From: Thermogemmatispora sp.
GTDB lineage: Bacteria; Chloroflexota; Ktedonobacteria; Ktedonobacterales; Ktedonobacteraceae
NCBI RefSeq assembly: GCF_019683635.1
Contig: NZ_JADGIA010000018.1
Location: 1 to 39,729, forward strand
DNA: 39,729 nt
Reading direction: 5' to 3'
Both the position numbers and the translations under genes were made by a program. The notes beneath the pieces are model-generated. The model did no database searches. It was not told the DNA's origin and saw nothing but the letters and a program-made list of their open reading frames with translations. Of this stretch, positions 25,033-33,253 are shown piece by piece (within the stretch, counting starts at the first letter, position 1; every line of letters starts with the position of its first letter).

Positions 25033-25681
25033 TCACCAGAGGTCTTCTTGTACCAGGAGTAGGGACGACCTCACCTAGTGAATCGAGGACGCTCCCAGCA
25101 ATCCAGCCAACAGGGTCGTCGCCTCTGGATTGCGCTAGCAATCTGTTTACCGCCTGATGAAGGTAGATTCATCACATCGGCCTACCGCTCTCTAGCAGGA
25201 TGCGAGAACGAACGGCGTGCAAGGGACGTCTGGCTGTCCGCCGGTCCGCCGCAAGAAGCTGCAGCTTTTCCCCTATCGATCTGGCGCTGGTTCTGGCGTA
25301 GGAAGCGCTGGCCATCGCCAAGGCGGCCCTGCCAGGATAGTGGCCATCCGAGAGGAAGCTGCCAGCCAGGACAAGGCTGTCTTCGCCTGGCTGTTCCACT
25401 CTGCCCTTGCCCGCTGGCTACTCCGGCTTCTGCCTTGACCATCTCGCCTCTCTGTTCGCCGCCGCCTCTCGTGGCGTGGCGGCGGACCAGGCAAACCTAG
25501 ACCGCCGCTCACCTTCCTTCGGCCCGCCTCTCTCTCAGCTCATTGGCTCACTGGCCTCGCCTTAGTCATCTGCAGGATCGCACTTTGCTGTTATTCTACA
25601 CTGTTGTTCCACGCTCTACTATTCTGATCTGAATGAACGGATCTGGCGCGCGCTGGCAGCCTCTGATTGAGGACACGTCTT
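25033..25681. other. 650-base intergenic region, no gene supported
   Basis: Several open frames cross this stretch but none has a ribosome site or recognisable protein sequence. A hairpin CCGCCGCC/GGCGGCGG lies at 25459-25485 and could end transcription of the upstream gene. It is flanked by convergent genes, so promoters are not expected. It might hold the decayed remains of a gene, but I see no family match. Confidence 0.5.
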
Positions 25682-27088
25682 CTAGTGCTGACCCTGTAGA
25701 TACTGGAGCGCGCGAATCAGCTGGCTATCGCCGCTTTGCAGAATCTGCTGATAGGTCATGTGGTCGCGATTCTCTGTTGCTGGCGTCAGGGGGCTTTGCC
25801 CTGCCTTCAGAGAGACCACAATATTGGGCTGGATGCCATTCTGGCGAATAAAGTGGCCATCGGGCGTCAGCCACTCAGCCGTGCCCAGCAACAATTCGGA
25901 GCCATCGGAGAGCGGGAACTGCTCCAGCACCGTCCCTGTACCATAGGTGCGCGTCCCGATAACTACCGCCCGATGGTTGTCTTGAAAAGCTCCCGAGACG
26001 ATCTCGGCGGCGCTGGCTGTTCCGTTATCAACGAGCACCACCAGCGGGATCTTCCCATCGACTACATGCCCCGTGACCTGATACGGTGTGCGCCTCCCCG
26101 AACTATCTTGCTCCAGGAAGACGGTGCCGCTGGCCTGGAACTCGCTGACTGTGTTGATGGCCTCCTCGACCAGGCCGCCAGGATTGCCACGTAGATCAAG
26201 CACAATGGCCTTGGCCCCCAGCTTTTTGGCCTGCTCAATGCTGCTGCGGAGCTGATCGCTGACCCCATCGGCAAACTGAACGATCTGAATATGGGCGACA
26301 TGGACCTCGGGGATATAATGCAAAATGACATTCGGGACAGTAATCTTGGCCCGCTTCAGGTGGAAGGTCAGCGTCTGATTCGTGCTGGGACGACGCACCG
26401 TCACCGAGACCGAGGTACCCTCTGGCCCCCGCAGCAGCGAGCTGATCGTCTCCAGATCTTTGCCTTGCACATTCTGACCATTGACCGAGAGGAGAATGTC
26501 GCCAGGCTTCAGACCAGCCTTCTCCGCCGGGGCCCCCGGCACTGTGTCGCTGATGACTACCTGCTTCGTAGTTGGATCTTGTTGGATGTAGACGCCGATG
26601 CCAACCAGGGTCGGGCTGAGCGACTGGTTAAAGGCCTGGACCTGATCGGGCGTGAGGAAGCGCGTGTGACCCTTGTCACCGAGGGTGTCGAGCATGGCCT
26701 GAATGGCGCTGTAGGCCATCTTCTGATAGTTTATCGCCTTGCGATCGACATACTTCTGATCAACCAGGGTCCAGGCCTGTTGGAACAACTGGGCATATTT
26801 TTGCGACTGGCTACTGGCGGGGAAGGAGCCAGAAGAGAAAAACTGGTGGCTGAACCAGCCGGCGATGAAAGCCAGGATGAGCAGCGCAGTCACTGTGACG
26901 GCACGGCGGACAGCAATGCGGCAACCAGGGGGCGCGGACTGATCAGCTGGAGCACTTGGAGCGTCGAGTGGAGGTGAGGCAGCAGCTTGCGGATCAGAGC
27001 CGGAGTCGGAGATGCTCCCGGTTGAAAACGAACTCTGACTGTGCCGCTCACCGTCTTCATACCAGCGCGGGTCATAGTAGTTGCTCAC
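25682..27088 (-). CDS. S41 family (C-terminal processing) peptidase with catalytic Lys and Gln replaced
   Basis: A 468-residue exported protein. Order: a polar cytoplasmic region, one transmembrane helix (about 61-83), a helical segment, a PDZ domain (about 155-240, with GAPAEKAGLKPGDILLSVNG), then the S41 fold with VLDLRGNPGGLVEEAI and VDNGTASAAEI, where Ser359 is the nucleophile. In CtpB-like enzymes a Lys follows 25 residues later in GKGTVQ with a Gln four further on. Here the matching stretch is TYGTGTVLEQ, giving Thr384 and Leu388. The Ser is kept but the known Lys/Gln partners are not, so either another base is used or it is a pseudo-protease. The start is a GTG with GGGAGG upstream. 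Confidence 0.9.
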   Translation of the reverse strand: MSNYYDPRWYEDGERHSQSSFSTGSISDSGSDPQAAASPPLDAPSAPADQSAPPGCRIAVRRAVTVTALLILAFIAGWFSHQFFSSGSFPASSQSQKYAQLFQQAWTLVDQKYVDRKAINYQKMAYSAIQAMLDTLGDKGHTRFLTPDQVQAFNQSLSPTLVGIGVYIQQDPTTKQVVISDTVPGAPAEKAGLKPGDILLSVNGQNVQGKDLETISSLLRGPEGTSVSVTVRRPSTNQTLTFHLKRAKITVPNVILHYIPEVHVAHIQIVQFADGVSDQLRSSIEQAKKLGAKAIVLDLRGNPGGLVEEAINTVSEFQASGTVFLEQDSSGRRTPYQVTGHVVDGKIPLVVLVDNGTASAAEIVSGAFQDNHRAVVIGTRTYGTGTVLEQFPLSDGSELLLGTAEWLTPDGHFIRQNGIQPNIVVSLKAGQSPLTPATENRDHMTYQQILQSGDSQLIRALQYLQGQH

Positions 27089-27288
27089 CAGATTCCTCCC
27101 AAGAATGCGTCTCTAGCTAGCTAGCAACCGACCAAACTTAACAGGTCAGAAAGAAACAGACAGCAGGTAGAGGCAAGCACAGGCAGGCAGGCCAGGCGGG
27201 GCAACTCCGGCGGGACCACCAGGTCAGTCCTTCTCGTATGGTAGTCGCCTTGCCAGGAAAAGTCAACCGCTCATGCGAATGAGGAAGA
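27089..27288. other. Upstream region of the S41 peptidase gene
   Basis: No gene seen. This spacer should hold the minus-strand promoter of the peptidase; a CTAGCTAGCTAG run lies around 27112-27123 and no clear hexamers were found. Confidence 0.4.
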
Positions 27289-27322
27289 AAAAGGACGTAG
27301 TTGCTGAGAACTACGTCCTTTT
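27289..27322. terminator. Perfect 14-bp terminator downstream of infC
   Basis: AAAAGGACGTAGTT (27289-27302) pairs with AACTACGTCCTTTT (27309-27322) around a six-base loop GCTGAG. The ends give T-rich tails on both strands. The only gene feeding it is infC on the minus strand, so it is the likely end of that transcript and isolates it from the S41 gene. Confidence 0.85.
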
Positions 27323-27664
27323 GCCTGCAGTGGTAGCTATTCTACTGTTCTACAGGAGAAGGGCATCCGCTCCTGATAGCCCAGGAAGGCGACAGTACCG
27401 TTTTCCAACGCTGTCCCGTGTAGGACAGGTTCAAGCCAAACGGCGGTCGGTCCGCTTCCTCCAGAGCAGTTTCGCTGTCAGAAGCTAGAGGGACCAACTC
27501 CTGACAGCCAGCATTCCCCTGTCTCTGTCCACAGGCGTGACTACTAATCCTGGGAAGCTCCTGGTACCGTAGTACCGTAGCCCTCTCCTCACTCCTTCTC
27601 TGAGCGGGTTTCCTGGCAGAGGAGGTTCAGGAGGAGTTTTTACTCCACAGGGCTACGCTTGTCA
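27323..27664 (-). other. Long 3' region after infC, no ribosomal protein genes
   Basis: In most bacteria rpmI and rplT follow infC. Neither is present here. The stretch contains a CTGTCAG/CTGACAG pairing at 27475-27507 and a GGAGT/ACTCC pairing near 27633-27646, but no credible ORF. It may be a structured 3' untranslated region reaching the terminator. Confidence 0.5.
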
Positions 27665-28354
27665 CTATTGCTGACGATCAGTGGCGTCCCCCACCTCTTG
27701 GCTCCCAGCAGCAGGAGCGGATGGGGAGGTTGGTGCCTGACTGCCAGCCACGGCGCCCGCCGTGGCCACCTGGCGTTTACCGGAGGGGGTAGGTGCCTGC
27801 TTCTTTGGCGGTTCCCACCCCGGCGCGCGCGAGACAATCATCGACATCACCCGGCCCTCCATTATAGGCGGGCGCTCGATGACAGCCGTCCCCTTCAGGG
27901 TCTCGGCGATGTTATCCAGCAGCCTACGGCCAATCTCTGGGTGGCGCAAGTCTGGTCCGCGGAACTGGACGCTGACCCGCACCTTATCGCCATCAGCTAA
28001 GAACTCCTGAATCTTGCGAGTTTTGACGCCGATATCGTGCTCATCGGTGCGAGGGCGCAGGCGAATCTCCTTCAGGGTAATCGTCTTCTGATGCTTGCGC
28101 GCCTCGCTCTCCTTCTTGGCCTGCTCGTACTTGTACCGTCCATAGTCCATCAACTTGCAGACCGGTGGTACAGCATTGGGCTGCACTTCGACTAAATCCA
28201 GATCCCTCTCACGGGCAATCTCAAGAGCGCGGGGCGTCGGCATCACGCCGATCATCTCGCCATTCTCATCAATGAGGCGTACTTCTCGTGCCCGAATGCG
28301 CTCGTTGACCCGTGTTTCGCGCGTCCGGTCATTCCCCCGAGGATCTCTGTTAAT
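27665..28354 (-). CDS. infC: Translation initiation factor IF-3, AUU start
   Basis: IF-3 binds the 30S subunit, prevents early 50S joining and proofreads the start codon. The protein is about 229 residues if it begins at the ATT at 28354-28352. GGGAGG lies eight bases before that ATT on the minus strand, and the N-terminal family sequence VNERIRAREVRLIDENGEMIGVM lies in the same frame downstream. No ATG, GTG or TTG exists in this frame between the ATT and the internal ATG at 28255, which would cut off the conserved N-terminus. An AUU start is known for infC in enteric bacteria, where it permits self-regulation. The C-terminal domain is complete, and about 45 Ala/Pro/Ser-rich residues follow as a lineage tail. 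The gene is not joined to rpmI-rplT. Confidence 0.93.
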   Translation of the reverse strand: MNRDPRGNDRTRETRVNERIRAREVRLIDENGEMIGVMPTPRALEIARERDLDLVEVQPNAVPPVCKLMDYGRYKYEQAKKESEARKHQKTITLKEIRLRPRTDEHDIGVKTRKIQEFLADGDKVRVSVQFRGPDLRHPEIGRRLLDNIAETLKGTAVIERPPIMEGRVMSMIVSRAPGWEPPKKQAPTPSGKRQVATAGAVAGSQAPTSPSAPAAGSQEVGDATDRQQ

Positions 28355-28421
28355 AGGCCAAACCTCCCTTTTCCTTTCCTGACTTGTGACAACCTGCTTA
28401 CCTGTTTATTCCAGGACCGGT

Positions 28422-28439
28422 GTCTATCCCTGGATAGAC
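28422..28439 (-). promoter_or_regulatory. Hairpin at the 5' end of the infC transcript
   Basis: GTCTATC (28422-28428) pairs with GATAGAC (28433-28439) with a four-base loop. It would form from about the first transcribed base given the promoter at 28446-28474, and could protect the mRNA end. Confidence 0.4.
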
Positions 28440-28445
28440 GGATTA

Positions 28446-28474
28446 AGTGTAGCATAAGGGGTGGGAGAAGTCAA
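28446..28474 (-). promoter_or_regulatory. Promoter of infC
   Basis: On the minus strand, TTGACT (28474-28469) and TACACT (28451-28446) are spaced by 17 bases, with TGC directly before the -10. Transcription near 28439 gives a leader of about 85 bases. Confidence 0.65.
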
Positions 28475-28814
28475 TTGATTTTGCGCACGTGCGCCGCCCT
28501 CGCGGGGCCTCCTGGCACCTTCCTTCCCCTCTCTTCTCCCAGCGCCTTAGCGCTGCCCACGACATGCTCTTAGCCCCGCCCCGTCGCCTTTCGCCGCCTG
28601 CAACTTCTCACCAGTCGGCAAGCCGCGACAGACTGACCCTTTCGTATGTTATACTTATTGAGGTAATGCGTTTGTTCGTTCTATCCTCTATGCATTCAGC
28701 AGACGCAGAAGATCTCTGGCTGCGTCCTTCTATGCGCATTGTCTGTGCTTCAGATGCTGCTTCCGCTCCGCTCTCCGCAACCTGCGGCAGCGGAAACTGC
28801 AAAGGAGGACCATT
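28475..28814 (+). other. Region upstream of two small ORFs
   Basis: No recognisable protein. The frames here have odd composition and no ribosome site. It contains the extended -10 promoter at 28647-28655, pointing toward the small ORFs at 28815 and 29107. Confidence 0.45.
28647..28655 (+). promoter_or_regulatory. Extended -10 promoter before the small ORFs
   Basis: TGT at 28647-28649 precedes TATACT at 28650-28655. No -35 match is clear. It would transcribe 28815-29003 and 29107-29415. Confidence 0.5.
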
Positions 28815-29003
28815 ATGAGCGGTTGCCTGGCAGCTGTCTCCATCTTCCCCGCCCCCACGCTGGCACCCCCAGTGATAGCACGTAGGAGCAGCCGGCTAGC
28901 CCGGCAGCTTCGCCTGTCGCTCTCACAGGCCGCCTGCAGGCTTACCTGTAGACACCTGGGCCAGCTTCTTCCAGCGCTCTCGCTCCCGGTACAGGTTCAT
29001 TAG
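28815..29003 (+). CDS. Possible 62-residue small protein with a strong ribosome site
   Basis: The ATG is preceded by AAAGGAGG with ideal spacing, one of the best ribosome sites in the window. The predicted peptide (opening MSGCLAAVSIFPAPTLAPP) is rich in Leu, Ala, Ser and Arg and has two closely spaced Cys (CRLTCRH). I recognise no family. It may be a real small protein or a regulatory leader. The composition is not typical of a folded protein, so confidence is low. Confidence 0.33.
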   Translation: MSGCLAAVSIFPAPTLAPPVIARRSSRLARQLRLSLSQAACRLTCRHLGQLLPALSLPVQVH

Positions 29004-29106
29004 CGTCTACTGCCTACAGCGACCGCCCCCCCGGCGCTGCTCGCAGTGGCGCTGGCTCTCAGGGTCCCTTGTGCATGTGCACAACCCCGGCAAAAGAGGC
29101 AAGCCC

Positions 29107-29415
29107 ATGCGAACGCTCTACACTGGTCACATCACTATTGGAAGACGCACCGTCCACTCATTCATCTATGCGGAGACGCTCTACGAGGCCGAAGAGCAAC
29201 TGGCCGATATCTTGCAGCGCTATATCAGAGATCGCTATCGGCTGGCGGCTTCCCTCGTCCTTCCTCGCATCAACGTGGTTTCGCGCCCTTACGGCTGGAA
29301 TCTGCCTGGCGGGCCATTCCTCCCCGGAACAAGCAGCCAGTATTTCCAGCGCTATCCGGCCCAGCCACGTCCTGATGGCCTCGTCTATGAGAGTGAGACC
29401 GCCAGCACTCCGTGA
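29107..29415 (+). CDS. Hypothetical protein of about 102 residues
   Basis: The frame opens MRTLYTGHITIGRRTVHSF and looks like a compact alpha/beta protein: two strands, then a helix YEAEEQLADILQRYIRDRYR, then a Pro/Gly/Tyr-rich tail. AAGAGG lies seven bases before the ATG at 29107; an in-frame ATG at 29071 has none. I do not recognise the family. It follows the 62-residue ORF on the same strand and may share its promoter. Natural-looking composition makes it more credible than its neighbour. Confidence 0.58.
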   Translation: MRTLYTGHITIGRRTVHSFIYAETLYEAEEQLADILQRYIRDRYRLAASLVLPRINVVSRPYGWNLPGGPFLPGTSSQYFQRYPAQPRPDGLVYESETASTP

Positions 29416-29678
29416 GCACGGCGAGGAGAACGCGCGAGACCGGCGGGGCCTTCTCCACCCAGGCGCCAAGACCCCAACCTTCTCCCTCCTGCGTTCTGCC
29501 GCGTACCTGACCCGTTTGCACCTGGCACCTGAGCGAGCGGCTCTCGCTGCCGCCGTGCTCTTTCTTTCATCTTTGTAGACAGACGCTTTACTGCCGCGGC
29601 GCCTGCCCCCGCCTGGCCAGCGCTCTGCTGTGCCATGCCTTTCCGTATGTGGAGTAGGCGGGCAAACAGATACTCAAT
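29416..29678. other. Convergent spacer, nothing recognised
   Basis: This stretch between the hypothetical gene and the end of the methyltransferase/reductase gene holds frames without support. No clear terminator hairpin with a T tract was found. Confidence 0.45.
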
Positions 29679-31685
29679 TCAGGCATTGGCAGGCGCTTCG
29701 CGCAGCAAGCGGGTGAGACGTCCAACAATATCGTAGCGTCGATAGGAAGGAAGCAGATAGACCCCCTGAACGAGGTCGCGCGCTTCCATCAGCAGCTCCT
29801 GAGCCAGCCGCAAGCCCTCCTCTGTGCCCTGGTCTCCCGCCAAGCGCATACGCTCGCGCACGCGCTCGGGAATAGTGACGCCGGCCACCTCATTGTGGAG
29901 GAACTCGGCATGGCGCCAGCTATGGAGGGGAATGCATCCCAGAATCACGGGCACCGGCGGCTTGCCAACTCGCTTGAGGAAGCGCTCTAGGGGAGCCAGT
30001 TCATAGATGGGCTGGGTCATGATAAAGTGGGCCCCGGCCTCCAGCTTGCGATAGTATTTCTCGATCTCACGCTCGGCCTCTTCTTCGCTGACATTGAGGT
30101 TAAGGGCGGCCCCTATATGGAAAGAGGCTTTGGCGCCGATGGAGCCACCTGCCGCATCGTGCCCCTCATTCATCCCACGCAGAATACGGATGAGTCCAAC
30201 CGAATCGACATCCCAGACGCCGGTTGTGTTGGGATAGTCGCCGACGCGCAGGGGATCGCCTGTCAAGGCGAGAATATTGCGCAGTCCCAGGGCGTGGGCC
30301 CCTAATAGCTCGGCCTGGAGCGCCATCAGATTGCGGTCGCGGGTGGTAAAGTGGATGATAGTCTCCATGCCCAGGTGATCCTGGATCAGGCGAGCCAGGG
30401 CGATGCAGCTCATGCGCACGCGGGCCAGCGGGCTATCGGCGATGTTGATGCAGTCGACGCCATCGCGCTGGAGCTGGGCGGCGCCGGCTAGAATCTTGGA
30501 AGGATTGAGGCCCATAGGCGGGTCTAACTCAACGCTGATAACGAATTCGCCAGCCTCTAGCTTCTGCTGAAGGCGTGTCTTGCTCCCCTCTTGGGGGAGA
30601 AGCACCTCTTCCTCGGGCAGCGTGCCGATCACGGAACGGCGCTCGCCACGCCCTGGCATCACCGTTGGGGCCGCGCGGCTGGCCTCCTGTCCCTGGGCGG
30701 ACGCAGACAGCCCATTCTGCTGCCCGGCCTCTTCCTTCTGGCCCACGGCTCCAGTCCCACCCCCGTAGTGGGCGTCGAGCGCCTTGCGCATGGCTTCGAT
30801 GTGGCGCGGTGTGGTGCCACAACAGCCGCCAATGAGCCGCACCCCAGCCTGGGCGAAGCGCAGGGCATAGTCAGCAAAGTAGTCGGGCGTCGAGACATAG
30901 AAGAAGCGGTTACCGATGCGCGTCGGCAGACCGGCATTGGGCTGGGCCGCAAAGAGCGGGGGACGCTTTCCCTGCTGTTCGGCGGCTTGAATCTCTTCGC
31001 CGAGGGCGCCAATCATCCCCTGCAGCGCCTCCAGAGTCATGGCCGGTCCAACGCAGCAGTTGGCCCCCATGACATCGACCCCCAGCTCATACAACTCTCG
31101 CGCTACACTGGCCGCCGACTGACCGGAGAGCGTGCGCCCATCCTCGTAGAAGCTGACTTGGGCCACGATCGGCAGCCCACCTACCTCCTGGGCCGCCAGA
31201 ATGGCCTGGCGCAGTTCGGCCAGACTGGTAAAGGTCTCTAAAATCAGCAGCTCGGCCCCCCCCTCCTGCAGGGCCTCGATTTGCTCTCGAAAGGCCGCCC
31301 GCACCTCGCTGAGCCGCCCGCTCTCGGGCGCCTGAAGCGGCTGTCCGCTTGGTCCAACTGCGCCCGCGATAAAGACCGGCAGACCGACAATTTCGCGCGC
31401 CTCTATCGCTCGCCGCACACCCTGAAAATTGATCTCGCGGACCCGATCTTCCAGGTTGTAGGCAGCCAGACGCAGACGGTTGGCGCCAAAGGTGTTCGTC
31501 TCGATGATCTGGGCCCCGGCGCTGATGTACTCGCGATGGATACCCTGAATCAACTCCGGACGCGTTACGTTGAGCAGATCGAAACATTGCTCGTAAGGCA
31601 CGCCACGCGCGTAGAGCAGGGTTCCCATCGCTCCATCACACAGCAGCGGACCCTGCCGCAATCGCTCCAACAATACGTGTTCCAT
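29679..31685 (-). CDS. Bifunctional homocysteine S-methyltransferase / methylenetetrahydrofolate reductase
   Basis: A 668-residue fusion. The N-terminal half (about 1-300) is a zinc-dependent homocysteine methyltransferase: LLCDGAMGTLLYARG, IETNTFGANRLRL, and the metal cysteines in GANCCVGP and GGCCGTTPRH. A Gly/Ala/Gln-rich linker (about 305-365) follows. The C-terminal half is a MetF-type reductase with SVELDPPMGLNPSKIL, LALTGDPLRVGDYP and FIMTQPIYELAPLERFL. The reductase makes methyl-THF; the first domain methylates homocysteine to methionine, with methyl donor not settled by sequence. ATG 31685 is preferred over an in-frame TTG at 31718. A minus-strand -10 TACAAT lies at 31743-31748. No SAM riboswitch was recognised. 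Confidence 0.92.
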   Translation of the reverse strand: MEHVLLERLRQGPLLCDGAMGTLLYARGVPYEQCFDLLNVTRPELIQGIHREYISAGAQIIETNTFGANRLRLAAYNLEDRVREINFQGVRRAIEAREIVGLPVFIAGAVGPSGQPLQAPESGRLSEVRAAFREQIEALQEGGAELLILETFTSLAELRQAILAAQEVGGLPIVAQVSFYEDGRTLSGQSAASVARELYELGVDVMGANCCVGPAMTLEALQGMIGALGEEIQAAEQQGKRPPLFAAQPNAGLPTRIGNRFFYVSTPDYFADYALRFAQAGVRLIGGCCGTTPRHIEAMRKALDAHYGGGTGAVGQKEEAGQQNGLSASAQGQEASRAAPTVMPGRGERRSVIGTLPEEEVLLPQEGSKTRLQQKLEAGEFVISVELDPPMGLNPSKILAGAAQLQRDGVDCINIADSPLARVRMSCIALARLIQDHLGMETIIHFTTRDRNLMALQAELLGAHALGLRNILALTGDPLRVGDYPNTTGVWDVDSVGLIRILRGMNEGHDAAGGSIGAKASFHIGAALNLNVSEEEAEREIEKYYRKLEAGAHFIMTQPIYELAPLERFLKRVGKPPVPVILGCIPLHSWRHAEFLHNEVAGVTIPERVRERMRLAGDQGTEEGLRLAQELLMEARDLVQGVYLLPSYRRYDIVGRLTRLLREAPANA

Positions 31686-31820
31686 AATAACAGACCACTC
31701 CACCGGCAATACTGACAATTGAGTTCGCTTCGTTGTCCTTCTATTGTACTCCCTCTCTGGCCTCTTCTTCCAGAGCGATGCGCCTGGGAAGGGCAGGCTG
31801 GCCGCGAGATAGGCGAGATA

Positions 31821-31829
31821 TGCTATACT
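31821..31829 (+). promoter_or_regulatory. Extended -10 promoter of the phosphoribulokinase-like gene
   Basis: TGC at 31821-31823 precedes TATACT at 31824-31829. The leader to the ATG is about 125 bases. No strong -35 is present. Confidence 0.55.
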
Positions 31830-31960
31830 TTTAACCAGCGAACCCTTGGGAAAGGTCCGCTTCCGGCGAGGTGGAACGGATGGTGTTCAGAGCACGCAGA
31901 TGCCAGGCAGCAGTACCCCGACTCGTCTTGCCTGCTTGTCTGCTAATCAGTGGCTAACTC

Positions 31961-33016
31961 ATGGAGAGACAGAAGACAGCTCACAAGCCTCTCATTGTCG
32001 CGGTCTGCGGGGACAGCGGGTCAGGGAAGAGCACTCTGACCGATGGAATGGTCCAGCTCTTTGGCCAGGATTCCGTGACGCATATTTGCCTCGATGACTA
32101 TCACACCCTGGATCGCGCGGCACGCATGCGCGCCGGCATCACCGCCCTTCATCCGTGCGCTAATAATTTTCCGCTGATGACAGAGCATTTGCAACGCCTG
32201 GCGCGCGGTGAGACGATTCTGAAGCCGGTCTACGATCACCGTACAGGCACCTTTGGCCCGCCCGAGGAGGTGAAGCCGGCGGAGATTATTTTCGTCCACG
32301 GCCTCCACGCGCTCTTTACGCCCGAGCTGCGCCGCCTCGCTCATGTGCGTATTTATCTCGATCCCGAGGCCGCCCTGCAGCAGCAGTGGAAGATTATGCG
32401 CGATAGCACCTCTCGCGGCTACACCGTCGAGCAGGTGCGGGAGCAGATCGCGCTGCGCCGCCGCGATAGTCGCCTCTATATCCAGCCGCAAAAGCGCTTT
32501 GCCGATATCATTGTTCATTTCTATCGTGGAAGCCTGTATTACCGCACGCGCGATCTGGCCCATCTCGATGTGCGCCTGATCGAGGCCAAGCATGCCCCCA
32601 AGATCGATCTCTCAGATGTGCTGGAAGCTTCCCACAACGGACGTAAGCCTGCCTTACGCCTGGTGGAGGAGGTCTACGACGGGGTGCTGCGCGATGTACT
32701 GGAGATCGACGGCGACATTAGCCATCAGAAGGCCTGTGAGCTGGAAAATTGTATCTGGGCCCATATGCAGGAGATCAATCACCTGCGTCCAGAGCGCCTG
32801 AGTATGCTCGGGCGCTTCTACGTCGGGAACGTGCTGCGCCAGAGCGACCCGCTGGCGCTGACACAGCTCATTATTCTTTACCACATTATTCAGGCACGAA
32901 ATCGTCTGCGGCAGAGCACTGAGGACGAGGAAGTTAGCGGGAGGGAACCCCCCGCCTCGGGGGAGCCGGTGGAGGGCTGCGGGGGCCGCGAACGCGAGCC
33001 GGAGCAACGATCATAG
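31961..33016 (+). CDS. Phosphoribulokinase/uridine kinase family protein, closest to phosphoribulokinase
   Basis: A 351-residue P-loop kinase. Walker A is CGDSGSGKSTL near residue 17. The stretch HICLDDYHTLDRAARM and then GITALHPCANNFPLM follow the pattern of cyanobacterial-type phosphoribulokinase (DDYHSLDR, GVTALDPRANNFDLM), including the catalytic Asp and Arg positions. KPVYDHRTGTFGPPE and FVHGLHALF continue the match. The C-terminal third has PLALTQLIILYHII and a charged tail. Phosphoribulokinase makes ribulose-1,5-bisphosphate in the Calvin cycle, but no RuBisCO is in the window. The true role may be in CO2 fixation or nucleoside/sugar salvage. No ribosome site is evident before the ATG. 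Family firm, substrate not. Confidence 0.82.
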   Translation: MERQKTAHKPLIVAVCGDSGSGKSTLTDGMVQLFGQDSVTHICLDDYHTLDRAARMRAGITALHPCANNFPLMTEHLQRLARGETILKPVYDHRTGTFGPPEEVKPAEIIFVHGLHALFTPELRRLAHVRIYLDPEAALQQQWKIMRDSTSRGYTVEQVREQIALRRRDSRLYIQPQKRFADIIVHFYRGSLYYRTRDLAHLDVRLIEAKHAPKIDLSDVLEASHNGRKPALRLVEEVYDGVLRDVLEIDGDISHQKACELENCIWAHMQEINHLRPERLSMLGRFYVGNVLRQSDPLALTQLIILYHIIQARNRLRQSTEDEEVSGREPPASGEPVEGCGGREREPEQRS

Positions 33017-33032
33017 GCCACTCTTGCCAGCC

Positions 33033-33080
33033 GCGCCTGCCCCAGCGCCTGCACCAGCGCCTGCACCCTCGCCTGCACCC
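33033..33080. repeat. Four tandem 12-bp repeats (GCGCCTGCACCA type)
   Basis: Units at 33033-33044, 33045-33056, 33057-33068 and 33069-33080 differ at one or two bases. They lie just after the stop of the kinase gene, between convergent genes. The frames across them (Pro/Ala or Gly/Ala repeats) have no gene support. Confidence 0.75.
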
Positions 33081-33253
33081 TCGGTTTGGAGAACATCTGG
33101 AGCGGTACGGCCTGGCCTGGGCAGATCTGGCCTACCAGACCACAAGGCTGGCCTGCGCCTGTGGACGCTCTCATCCCCAGTGGAAACTCGCTGCATGGCT
33201 GGGGACGGAGCTGGCGGGCCAGCCTTGCTGTGTCGCTGCGTGCTTCGCCCCGC

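Noticed and set aside
25078-25500. 140-codon frame in the large intergenic region
   Set aside because: No ribosome site, no recognisable motif, and an amino acid composition typical of random GC-rich translation.
27640-27837. rpmI-like 65-codon frame downstream of infC
   Set aside because: The length matches L35 by chance, but it overlaps the infC end in another frame and its sequence does not resemble L35.
31719-31960. SAM riboswitch before the homocysteine methyltransferase/reductase
   Set aside because: The space between the start codon and the divergent promoter is short and shows no S-box sequence.
33033-33080. CRISPR array
   Set aside because: The repeats are 12 bp, directly abutting and without spacers.
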